From contig NZ_BMQV01000014.1 of NCBI RefSeq assembly GCF_014648295.1, positions 32,804 to 96,803 of the forward strand: a stretch of DNA of 64,000 nt, given 5' to 3'. A program made the translations under genes and the position numbers. The stretch's first letter is position 1; each line of letters begins with the position of its first letter. Below, one piece after another: positions 44,743 through 52,868 of this stretch. This stretch comes from Shewanella saliphila. GTDB taxonomy: Bacteria > Pseudomonadota > Gammaproteobacteria > Enterobacterales > Shewanellaceae. Under the pieces are notes generated by a model. It saw only the letters and a program-made list of their open reading frames with translations, had not been told where the DNA came from and did no database searches.

Positions 44743-45206
44743 CGCATGTTTCCTAAATGATCTGCACTCGGGCCTTCATTTTTACGACGATTAACATGCT
44801 TACGACGATGGGCGCTGATTTCCACTTCGCCATGGCGGGTGATAAAGGCTTCAATCCAACAGGCAACGGCGCCTGGCATGGCAACGTTTAAGACTGGCGT
44901 GTCTGACTCTAGACAACCGGCACTCACGTGTTGGTCAGCCGAAATCATCGCTGGGACCCAGGTGCCATCGCTTAGCTCATCACACACGATAAATAACGTT
45001 GGATTTTCCATATCGAGATTAATGCGGTAACTGCCGCGTTGATCTTTGTATAACTCAAGCGGAATTAACACCGCATTGTCTGGTTTAGGTTGCGTTGCTG
45101 GCACCATGTGCTCAAGCTCCCAGCGCACTGATGACCAGCGTCCGGTTTGCACTTGCACTTTTCTGAGTGACACATACATCGGCCATATCTTGTCGGTATG
45201 TTGCAT
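44739..45206 (-). CDS. DUF3305 protein of the formate dehydrogenase locus
   Basis: A 155-residue cytoplasmic protein, with the family core WPMYVSLRKVQVQTGRWSSVRWELEHM near the N-terminus and GRWS-type aromatic residues. DUF3305 always travels with DUF3306 in formate dehydrogenase clusters; a role in maturation is suspected. First gene of the unit, transcribed away from fdhD. Confidence 0.87.
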   Translation of the reverse strand: MQHTDKIWPMYVSLRKVQVQTGRWSSVRWELEHMVPATQPKPDNAVLIPLELYKDQRGSYRINLDMENPTLFIVCDELSDGTWVPAMISADQHVSAGCLESDTPVLNVAMPGAVACWIEAFITRHGEVEISAHRRKHVNRRKNEGPSADHLGNMR

Positions 45207-45542
45207 ATTGATGCTGACCTCTGAGTTAATTACGTGCTGAACGAGCCACGGTTAATTGAATTACTATTCTTAGTTACAGCAAAAATAGTGCCAACTAAAA
45301 ATCAAAATTAACTTTGAACTTGATCCCAATTTACCCATTAACAATAGGACATTATGTCCACACTGCAATGCTAACTGGGACATTAATACACGTTAAAAGT
45401 ATTGATTTGTTGAAGATTTGCGCCAGATCACGCTTAAGTAAGATGTTTTCAGTTTTAAGGAATAATTATTGCTATGCTAAACCAACGATGAAGCCATTTA
45501 TTTGTGCCAACATCTCAATAAAAACACCTCAAGAGGCTACCT
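45207..45542. other. Divergent intergenic region between DUF3305 and fdhD
   Basis: This 336-base AT-rich region should hold promoters for both directions. I see no convincing gene and no strong FNR or CRP palindrome. CAGATCACGC at about 45423-45432 is at best a half-site. The fdhD ribosome binding site is weak (AAGAGG, nine bases before the ATG). Confidence 0.4.
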
Positions 45543-46403
45543 ATGACCCAATCTGCTTCGGCAAAATCTGCAACTAAAAAGCCCGTTAAGTTTGTAAAAA
45601 CAGCGACTCAAGTTCCATTAACACTTGCAGTAAAAGCCGTTGATGATCAAGGTGAAATTGTCGATAAATTTGTCGCCTGTGAACGCCCACTAACAGTGTA
45701 CTTAAACTGGCGTCCAATCGTGACCTTAATGACCCTAGGAGCAAAACCCGAGTCATTAACCATTGGCTATCTTAAAAACCAGGGATTTCTTAGTGATTTA
45801 AGCTTATTAGAGTCTGTCATTGTTGACTGGGATGTGAACTCTGCCGCGGTAATAACCCAAGAAGTCTCTGATGATATTGAACAAAAGTTGTCGGAAAAAA
45901 CGGTTACATCAGGTTGCGGTCAAGGTACGGTTTATGGTGGTTTCTTGCAAGGTTTAGACGATATAGTGCTGCCAACACCAGCCTTAAAACAATCAACAAT
46001 TTATGCGCTACTTAATAATATTAATGCCTACAATGAAACCTACAAAAATGCAGGTGCGGTACATGGCTGTGGTATCTGCCAAGACGATAAAATTTTAGCC
46101 TTTGTTGAAGATGTTGGGCGCCATAACGCAGTAGATACCTTAGCCGGTGACATGTGGTTAGAGCAGCAAACAGGCAGCGATAAAATCTTTTATACTACAG
46201 GCCGACTCACTTCAGAAATGGTGATTAAAGTCGCCAAGATGGGAATACCGGTATTATTGTCTCGCAGTGGTGTGACTCAAATGGGCTTAGACTTAGCCAT
46301 GCAGCTAGGTATTACCTTGATAGCACGCGCCAAAGGGCGTCATTTTTTGATTTATCACGGCAGTGAAACCGTAGAGTTTGACGCACTCAAAAATAACGCA
46401 TAA
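45543..46403 (+). CDS. fdhD: FdhD, sulfurtransferase for formate dehydrogenase
   Basis: A 286-residue protein with the FdhD features SGCGQGTV, the catalytic cysteine loop GCGICQDD (about 175-182) and the FVEDVGRHNAVDTLAG stretch. FdhD transfers sulfur from IscS to the molybdenum cofactor before insertion into FdhA, which is required for activity. It is divergent from the DUF3305-fdh operon, as expected if co-regulated. The protein has a lysine-rich N-terminal extension of about 25 residues. Confidence 0.94.
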   Translation: MTQSASAKSATKKPVKFVKTATQVPLTLAVKAVDDQGEIVDKFVACERPLTVYLNWRPIVTLMTLGAKPESLTIGYLKNQGFLSDLSLLESVIVDWDVNSAAVITQEVSDDIEQKLSEKTVTSGCGQGTVYGGFLQGLDDIVLPTPALKQSTIYALLNNINAYNETYKNAGAVHGCGICQDDKILAFVEDVGRHNAVDTLAGDMWLEQQTGSDKIFYTTGRLTSEMVIKVAKMGIPVLLSRSGVTQMGLDLAMQLGITLIARAKGRHFLIYHGSETVEFDALKNNA

Positions 46404-46412
46404 CACCTCAAG

Positions 46413-47474
46413 CTAACCTCGTAATTGTCCCCACTGCAGATGTAATTGCGTGGGGATAAAACTCCACGCCAAAATACGAGTCACTTTATTACCTTGGGCC
46501 ATTTCAATGGTTTTTACCTCAACCGCATTTAATTGCTTAAGCAGCTGATAGCATGGCTTGAGGTTATCTGACTTTGAGACTAACGAAGTAAACCACAATA
46601 CTTGACTGGCAAACGCTTTACTTTGGTTGATCATATTGGCCAAAAATTGTTGCTCGCCGCCATCGCACCACAGCTCAGCTTTTTGCCCACCAAAATTCAA
46701 CTTAGGATTAGTTTGTGCCGCAGATAAATTGCTTGAGGTTTTGCCGTGTTTTTGTTGTTGGCTTTTAGCGAGATTAGTCACCTTACGCAAAGTGCCTGCG
46801 GAGGCTTCGGCTAAAGAACGATGAAAAGGCGGGTTACACATGGTGACATCAAAACGTTCGTTTTTAGTAATAATGCCACTAAAAATAGCCTGGGGGTCGG
46901 GTTGTAACCTTAGCTGTAAGTTTGCAGCAATATCAGGGTTTTGCTTGGCAATATGTGCCACGTTATCAATCGATGCGGGATCAATATCTGAAGCAACAAA
47001 TTGCCAACCATAGGTGGTAATCCCCAACAAAGGATAAATGCCATTGGCACCGGTACCAATATCTAACGCGCGTATTCCTGCTCCACGTTTAATGTGACCT
47101 TTTAATGCTAATAAGTCCGCAATGTAATGCAAATAATCGACACGTCCAGGCACTGGCGGGCATAAATATCCTGACGGAATATCCCATGCTTTGATTTTGT
47201 ACTCACTGAATAACAGCGCCGCATTTAACGCCTTAACAGCTTGAGGGTCAGCAAAGTCGATTGATGGATTTCCATAAGGATTAGGCCGCACAAAAGTCGC
47301 TAATGACGGCATTACACTAACTAACTTGTCAAAATCATAACCATGCTGGTGAGCATTACGAGGGTGTAACGTTTTGATTATGGTTTTGCTCTGTGGCGCT
47401 TTTTTCTGTGCCGTTGACGAGCGTTTACCAGTAGGTTGCTTAGCTCGGCCAACACGAGATTTAGGATTGGTCAT
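46413..47474 (-). CDS. rlmF: RlmF, 23S rRNA (adenine-1618-N6)-methyltransferase
   Basis: A 353-residue methyltransferase. The SAM-binding motif is ALDIGTGANGIYPLLG (about 137-152) and the N6-adenine catalytic motif is CNPPFHRS (about 210-217). The N-terminus is basic and low-complexity (SRVGRAKQPTGKRSS, KKAPQSK), likely for RNA binding. LHPRNAHQHGYDF is a family signature. It methylates A1618 of 23S rRNA. Its ATG overlaps the stop of the upstream gene by one base. Confidence 0.93.
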   Translation of the reverse strand: MTNPKSRVGRAKQPTGKRSSTAQKKAPQSKTIIKTLHPRNAHQHGYDFDKLVSVMPSLATFVRPNPYGNPSIDFADPQAVKALNAALLFSEYKIKAWDIPSGYLCPPVPGRVDYLHYIADLLALKGHIKRGAGIRALDIGTGANGIYPLLGITTYGWQFVASDIDPASIDNVAHIAKQNPDIAANLQLRLQPDPQAIFSGIITKNERFDVTMCNPPFHRSLAEASAGTLRKVTNLAKSQQQKHGKTSSNLSAAQTNPKLNFGGQKAELWCDGGEQQFLANMINQSKAFASQVLWFTSLVSKSDNLKPCYQLLKQLNAVEVKTIEMAQGNKVTRILAWSFIPTQLHLQWGQLRG

Positions 47475-47872
47475 TAATCGTATAAGTATTTGGTGAACAG
47501 TAAATTAACCACGATTGCACGGCCAACTTCTTGCTCCATTAAACGGTTAACGGTTTCATAGCATTCACGGCGAATTTCTTCTCGACCAGAGAGCGATTTC
47601 ACTTTATCTTCAGACTGGTTACCCAGAATTTCAACGATGGCCGAACGTAAAAGTGGATCGTGGTGCTCTAAACTCACAAGATCATTAGGATCTTTTACCA
47701 TCAACTCAACACTGATCTTAACAAAACCTAACTTTTTACGATTAGAAATATAATTAGTCACGATATCAGGCTCAAAGCCATAATATGCGTAATCTTCTAC
47801 ACCTTCACCTGCCGCGTTGACGTTTAATGAAACACAGCACCAAATAACTAACGTAAAAAACCATTTTTTCAT
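47474..47872 (-). CDS. FliL-like exported protein
   Basis: A 132-residue protein from the ATG at 47872 (MKKWFFTLVIWCCVSLNVNA, a signal peptide). The mature part fits the periplasmic domain of FliL: YYGFEPDIVTNYISNRKKLGFVKISVELMV, LLRSAIVEILGNQSED and IRRECYETVNRLMEQE. True FliL has an uncleaved anchor; here a cleavage site (NVNA-AG) seems likely. No flagellar genes are nearby, so its role may be different. Coupled to rlmF by a one-base overlap. An upstream in-frame ATG exists but encodes an unlikely N-terminus. Confidence 0.75.
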   Translation of the reverse strand: MKKWFFTLVIWCCVSLNVNAAGEGVEDYAYYGFEPDIVTNYISNRKKLGFVKISVELMVKDPNDLVSLEHHDPLLRSAIVEILGNQSEDKVKSLSGREEIRRECYETVNRLMEQEVGRAIVVNLLFTKYLYD

Positions 47873-47998
47873 AATAAGAGACACTCCTAAAGATGTAACG
47901 TTAATTAAATCGGCCATGTTGTACACACCTTGAGGCGTGTTTGGTGATTCACGACATGATAGACTATTGCCGTTGAGGTATATTGTAACGAGTTTTAG

Positions 47999-48565
47999 AT
48001 GAACGTGACCAGTGTTAGCTTTCCATATGGTGAATCAATTCATTGGTTTTCGCCACAAAAAATCGATTCCTTACCCGATAACCAACTTAAAGACTGGTTA
48101 TTAGCGCCAGGCAGTTTAACCCAACGCCTTAAAACCCATTGTCGCCATTTTGAAGTCAAAGTCCTTGGGGAGCACTTGCTCTCACCTCTTGAACATGAGT
48201 TTCCAAGCCACAATGAACCGGTTTGGATCCGTGAAGTACTATTATTCCTTGATGGCACACCTTGGGTGTTTGCCCGCACATTAATCCCGCAAAATATTTT
48301 ACACACTCAGAGCCATCATTTTGAAGGTTTAGGTACCCGCCCGCTTGGAGAGGTATTATTTACCAGCCCAGATATTACCCCTGGTGATATCGAAGTGGCC
48401 CAGTTCGAAACCTGTGGCAGACTTGCTGCATTAGCCACAAGCCTTGACCAGCATGTGACATCGAGTTTATGGGGGCGAAGACGCTATTTTAATTTACTCG
48501 ATTCACAACTGATCGTTAGCGAGATTTTTTTGCCCGCAGCAGTTGAGTACATCAATCAGCATTAA
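47999..48565 (+). CDS. ubiC: UbiC, chorismate pyruvate-lyase
   Basis: A 188-residue protein with the chorismate lyase landmarks [36 protein letters not shown] and a final [22 protein letters not shown]. The Arg in VREVLL/WIREV and Glu in the last motif are the active-site residues of the E. coli enzyme (165 residues). It makes 4-hydroxybenzoate, the first step of ubiquinone synthesis. ubiA is not next to it. Confidence 0.92.
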   Translation: MNVTSVSFPYGESIHWFSPQKIDSLPDNQLKDWLLAPGSLTQRLKTHCRHFEVKVLGEHLLSPLEHEFPSHNEPVWIREVLLFLDGTPWVFARTLIPQNILHTQSHHFEGLGTRPLGEVLFTSPDITPGDIEVAQFETCGRLAALATSLDQHVTSSLWGRRRYFNLLDSQLIVSEIFLPAAVEYINQH

Positions 48566-48578
48566 ACCGCACCGCAAT

Positions 48579-48613
48579 AAAAAAGCCCATTAGGTTAAGT
48601 AATGGGCTTTTTA
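48579..48613. terminator. Bidirectional terminator between ubiC and the M6 protease
   Basis: AAAAGCCCATTA pairs with TAATGGGCTTTT around a seven-base loop, with flanking A and T runs. It lies between convergent genes. Confidence 0.9.
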
Positions 48614-48637
48614 TGGGTTGTGTCGATAATCTAATCG

Positions 48638-51505
48638 TTAAACGGTTTGAGTCCGCTTACGATACCCACCAGCAAGTGCAAGTAGCACCATACTTAACCA
48701 ACCCAAACTACCGCCACCACTGCTACTGTCAGTAGATGTGGCCTCTGTTGGTGTTGTGGTGGTAGGCGTAGTAGCAAGCGTAATAGTCACATTTTGACTA
48801 ACCGTTGACTCATTGCCTAATGAGTCTGTTGCGACTAATGTCACCGCATAAGTGCCACTCTGGGTGTAAGTGTAGCTCGGGTTTTGTACTGTGCTTGAGG
48901 CACTGCCATCACCAAAATTCCAAAGGTAAGTGAGCCCGCCAAAGCCTTCGGTTGAACGGTTTGTCATACTAACACTAGCATCCGTTTGAGTTAACGTAAA
49001 CGCAGCAACAGGTAATATGACCACTCGTACGTTCTCTGTGTCGGTAACCGTATTACCCGCACTGTCTTTCACTACCACGCTCACGGCATAATCACCTGAT
49101 TGTGCATAAGTATAAGTGGGAGCGGTATCTGTGCTAGTGGCATTATCACCAAAAGACCAAGCATAGGTGTAATCACTGCCACCACTAACCTCAGCACTAA
49201 AACTCACATCTGCACCGTTTACTTGTGCGCTAATCTCTGCAGTCAGCGTCACGTCAGGTAAAACACTGCTGTCAGCTAAGGCAAATTCAACGGTTGCCGT
49301 GCTGCTATCGGATGCTTGCTCTGTTACCTGCATGGTTAACCCTAACTCAGGTAATATCATGCCTGCTTGTGGCTTAAGTGGCGCACTGTAATCTCGGCTG
49401 TCATCAAATAATGACTCAGCACCTAAAGATGTATCGCCAGAGTAACTACTTTGAGCATACAAGCTAAAGGTCGCGTCACGAATTTGCACGTCGGTACTGC
49501 GGGTTCCAATAAGGTTTTGATCGGCGTCAATCACCCCGATTAAACCTTCACCAGGGTGTTCTGAAACATTATTATCAACTTGGTTAAAGTTCTCTAACCA
49601 TAGCAATACACCCGGTTCGTATTTTTCATAAAACAATCCACCATCGACACCTTGATGACTGCGAAGCTGGACAATATAACGTCTTGCTTTACCAGGACGA
49701 TTATCATCAATGCGGCTAAAACCTGATAAGGTTGCAACACCACTAGACTCTGCGCCATCGACATAAAATGCGCTACCTTGATTGGTCAGTTGAATGTCAT
49801 CAATCGCCATACCATAGTCGCCAACGGCTTCATCGGTTTTATACACCATGCTGATTTGAACGGTGCGACCAGCATAAGCACTAAGGTCAAAGCTAAGATC
49901 AACCCAGGATTCAGTCCCTGTTGCTGTGCTGATATCACTTGATTGGCCAGTAATGTAGTTTTTTACACTAGGGAAAATAGCATTATTTGTGGTGGTGTAG
50001 TTACCTGCTATAGCCACACTGTCGACCATCACTTGCACATAATCATAATCAACCTCGATATTCCAATGCGCTTTAAATGTCAGTGCTAATGGCGTATCTA
50101 GCGGCAAGGTAACATCAAATGACATCGCATTACTAACCATGTTGCCTTGGCCAGAATAATACTGGTACTCGCCACTGAAAGGAGCGGTAAAGGCAATATC
50201 TTCAGCAGGTAAGGCTATCGATAGCTGGTTTACGGCATCGGCATTAACCGCATGATTTAACTGCACTGCAGTACCACTACTGGTTAAATCGGCTAGGGCA
50301 ATATTTTGCTCGTTAACCCATTTACCTTTATATTTTTGTTGAAGATACGATCTCGCATATGGGCTAAAACCACTTGGCTGAGCCCCGGCAATACTACCGG
50401 TCCAACTGCCGTCAGACATTAACGACCAAGCACCTACGGGTGAACCATCACCACTGTAAGTGAGATCATATTCATCAGGTAAACCTAAATCATGGCCAAA
50501 CTCATGGGTACAAACACCGGCAGCAGAGTCGATAGGCTGCACGGTATAACCAAATACTTTAAGGCCACCCCGCCCAGGTATGGTATAACCTGTAGTGCTG
50601 GTATCTACATAATAGCGATGTGACCAAATAGCATCATCGGCCAATACACCGCCACCCGCTTCTTCACCAATACTTGAGTGAAATAGCATCACATGGTCAA
50701 TGATGCCGTCGGCTTCATCGTAATTGCCGTCGCCATCTAAGTCGTATGGGTCTTCTACATCATACGTTGCTAATTCGGCATCGGTCATATCGGCAACCGC
50801 TTTAACAACCGCCTCTTTAACTAATTCAGGCACGGCTTGATCATCTTCGTCAGCATTATTGGCACCATAATATGCCGCGTTATTGTCTGCTGTAACCCAA
50901 CCTTTTACGTCACCGGTAAAAAAGAAACTCTCGCCCGATACGGCCTGAAAATATTGATATACCGACTGTAACGTTTCATTATTGGGTCCAGTAAAACCAG
51001 TCTCTGAGAACAACAATTGCTGATAATGTGATGCGGGGTAACTGCTGTAATACATTGCAGTATCGCCAGATTCAAGCTGGTTAGCATCGTAAGGTAAATC
51101 AGGAAAGTCCACCAGCACGGCCAACACTTTAACCGTTTTAGTTATATCTTGGTCAGCCTGAACGGTGTTATTTGAGGCCACATATTGAGCCGTTTTACTG
51201 CTACTACTTGACTGTGATAACTGATTAAGACGCGCTTGCTCAGCTTTGACTTCAATGGCTGCGGGTTTATACGTGGCATCACGGCCGCGGCTCACAAATG
51301 CTTCTACAGCTGCTTGTTTTTCTGCATCACTGGCATCTGCCGCTAATTCACCGCGTTTAATTAACCAATACAATACTTGCTGTTCATTGATGATAGCGCC
51401 ATCGGTTGGCGTGCCCGTTTGCGGCGCGGCTACCGCGACCATACTGCTGCATGCAAGCAACAAGCTAGAAACAGCAAACCCTTGATATTTAGTTAACTTA
51501 CTCAT
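48638..51505 (-). CDS. Secreted M6-family metalloprotease with PKD domains and GlyGly-CTERM anchor
   Basis: A 955-residue exported protease. It has a signal peptide (about 1-27), a propeptide, an M6 catalytic domain with zinc motif HEFGHDLGLPDE (about 331-342), an immune-inhibitor-A-like middle region (WNIEVDYDYVQVMVDS, WVDLSFDLSAYAGRTV), two PKD domains (about 757-829 and 832-908), a threonine/serine linker and a GlyGly-CTERM tail (GGGSLGWLSMVLLALAGGY followed by RKR). That tail is processed by rhombosortase and usually goes with type II secretion. It likely degrades external protein. Its ATG overlaps the stop of the preceding lipoprotein gene by one base. Confidence 0.93.
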   Translation of the reverse strand: MSKLTKYQGFAVSSLLLACSSMVAVAAPQTGTPTDGAIINEQQVLYWLIKRGELAADASDAEKQAAVEAFVSRGRDATYKPAAIEVKAEQARLNQLSQSSSSSKTAQYVASNNTVQADQDITKTVKVLAVLVDFPDLPYDANQLESGDTAMYYSSYPASHYQQLLFSETGFTGPNNETLQSVYQYFQAVSGESFFFTGDVKGWVTADNNAAYYGANNADEDDQAVPELVKEAVVKAVADMTDAELATYDVEDPYDLDGDGNYDEADGIIDHVMLFHSSIGEEAGGGVLADDAIWSHRYYVDTSTTGYTIPGRGGLKVFGYTVQPIDSAAGVCTHEFGHDLGLPDEYDLTYSGDGSPVGAWSLMSDGSWTGSIAGAQPSGFSPYARSYLQQKYKGKWVNEQNIALADLTSSGTAVQLNHAVNADAVNQLSIALPAEDIAFTAPFSGEYQYYSGQGNMVSNAMSFDVTLPLDTPLALTFKAHWNIEVDYDYVQVMVDSVAIAGNYTTTNNAIFPSVKNYITGQSSDISTATGTESWVDLSFDLSAYAGRTVQISMVYKTDEAVGDYGMAIDDIQLTNQGSAFYVDGAESSGVATLSGFSRIDDNRPGKARRYIVQLRSHQGVDGGLFYEKYEPGVLLWLENFNQVDNNVSEHPGEGLIGVIDADQNLIGTRSTDVQIRDATFSLYAQSSYSGDTSLGAESLFDDSRDYSAPLKPQAGMILPELGLTMQVTEQASDSSTATVEFALADSSVLPDVTLTAEISAQVNGADVSFSAEVSGGSDYTYAWSFGDNATSTDTAPTYTYAQSGDYAVSVVVKDSAGNTVTDTENVRVVILPVAAFTLTQTDASVSMTNRSTEGFGGLTYLWNFGDGSASSTVQNPSYTYTQSGTYAVTLVATDSLGNESTVSQNVTITLATTPTTTTPTEATSTDSSSGGGSLGWLSMVLLALAGGYRKRTQTV

Positions 51506-51819
51506 TACGACTTACCTGTATTTGGTGTAGGTTTGTGGCATTTTTCAAATGCTTTTTGACGCTTAGCAATATAGTCGGCAACCGTTTTATCTATTTGTGC
51601 CTGATCCATATCGTCAGTAATTATTCCTTTGGCGCGCAAGTTTACAATTAACTTGCTGCGATCTCGTATCGGCGGCATAGCGCTAGGCCCGCAATCTTTA
51701 ATGATGGGTTTGGTGGCCACTTCTGCGGTCTGTTTACTGGCTTGCGCCTCAGTCACTTGATGTTGGCACCCCTGCAAGCTTAAGCTTAGCAGTCCCAACA
51801 TAATCAAAATATGTTTCAT
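51505..51819 (-). CDS. Small lipoprotein coupled to the M6 protease gene
   Basis: A 104-residue lipoprotein (lipobox LQGC, Cys18). The mature part has CGPSAMPPIRDRSKLIVNLRAKGI and a helical TVADYIAKRQKAFEKCHK tail, with two further cysteines. I know of no assigned function. The stop codon overlaps the ATG of the protease gene, so they are translationally coupled. A role as protease partner or inhibitor is a guess. Confidence 0.7.
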   Translation of the reverse strand: MKHILIMLGLLSLSLQGCQHQVTEAQASKQTAEVATKPIIKDCGPSAMPPIRDRSKLIVNLRAKGIITDDMDQAQIDKTVADYIAKRQKAFEKCHKPTPNTGKS

Positions 51820-51954
51820 ATATCACCCCAACCCATAATTACATGACATTAACAGCTGCAACGATAGACTTACAATTAAACTTAGACATTGTTTAATGTA
51901 TTGATGACCGTTCGATTAAAAAGTAGTAAAAAAATCATTATGAAGGCCGAAAAG

Positions 51955-51985
51955 CAAAAAACCGACTCATTAAAGTCGGTTTTAA
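51955..51985 (-). terminator. Terminator after the YhgN-like gene
   Basis: AAAACCGACT and AGTCGGTTTT pair around a short loop, and the minus strand ends in a run of six Ts. It begins 23 bases after the stop codon. Confidence 0.88.
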
Positions 51986-52007
51986 AAGCAAATAGAGCCG
52001 ATTGGGG

Positions 52008-52604
52008 TTAACTGGCAGTGTGGTTTATATAATTTGAAATACCATCGAGCAGCATTTGCACTGAAATCATCACCAGCACCATACCCATTAAACGCTCAAC
52101 AGCAGTTAGGCCTTTTTCGCCTAATAAACGGGTAAATAATTTGTAAAACATTAGAATAAACGCACTTAATGCCCATGCAGACACTAAAGCAATGGTCCAA
52201 TCCATCATTCGGCTACTGTCGGTATGCGCTAATAAAATCAACGCGGCCAAAATAGACGGACCAGCCATTAACGGAATGGCCATTGGCACAATAAACGGCT
52301 CTTCACCCGCAGCTAAGCCTGCTACACCCCCTGGTGATGGGAAAATCATTTTAATCGCAATTAAAAATAGAATAATCCCGCCGGCAATACTGACCGATTC
52401 TGAACGCAAATTAAGAAAATTCAAAATAGCTTCACCAGCATACAAGAATGACAGCATGATAATTAGCGCAAATAATAATTCACGGATTAACACTCTGCGG
52501 CGCTTTTTAGGATCGATGTGGCGTAATATGGAGGCAAAAATAGGTAAATTACCGAGGGGGTCCATAATCAGAAATAACATCACAGCAGCAGAAAAAATAT
52601 CCAT
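52008..52604 (-). CDS. yhgN: MarC-family membrane protein, YhgN-like
   Basis: A 198-residue protein with six hydrophobic segments. It follows E. coli YhgN (197 residues) closely: LIMDPLGNLPIFASIL, SISGG/SIAGGIILFLIAIKMIFPS, AGEEPFIVP and LLGEKGLTAVERLMGMVLVMISVQMLLDGI. The start is the ATG at 52604; a TTG two codons earlier is possible. MarC proteins are not drug pumps despite their name, and the transported substrate is unknown. Confidence 0.92.
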   Translation of the reverse strand: MDIFSAAVMLFLIMDPLGNLPIFASILRHIDPKKRRRVLIRELLFALIIMLSFLYAGEAILNFLNLRSESVSIAGGIILFLIAIKMIFPSPGGVAGLAAGEEPFIVPMAIPLMAGPSILAALILLAHTDSSRMMDWTIALVSAWALSAFILMFYKLFTRLLGEKGLTAVERLMGMVLVMISVQMLLDGISNYINHTAS

Positions 52605-52868
52605 GGACAACTATCTTTTAATTTGTAAAACAATGACGATATTGTATACCGAAACTGTCACAACAATCGACGTAATGAGTCAGATATTCGTTTAATCTGT
52701 TTCCAATAGCACAGTCCTCTACCTTCACAGTGCCTATGGCTGACTATCGAGTCATTGCTTGCATTATCTGTTTTAAGTAAATTTTTCAGCTTGCGCTATT
52801 CGCACGCTACAACATAATTGAAAAATGTTATACTGCATCGTTTTTTTTCGATTGAACTCTTGGATATC

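Noticed and set aside
45415..45436. A possible CRP site before fdhD (around CAGATCACGC)
   Set aside because: Only one half matches TGTGA-N6-TCACA; the other half is poor and spacing is off.
52192..52695. A 167-codon frame on the plus strand
   Set aside because: It is antisense to the YhgN-like gene, whose membrane segments explain the open frame.
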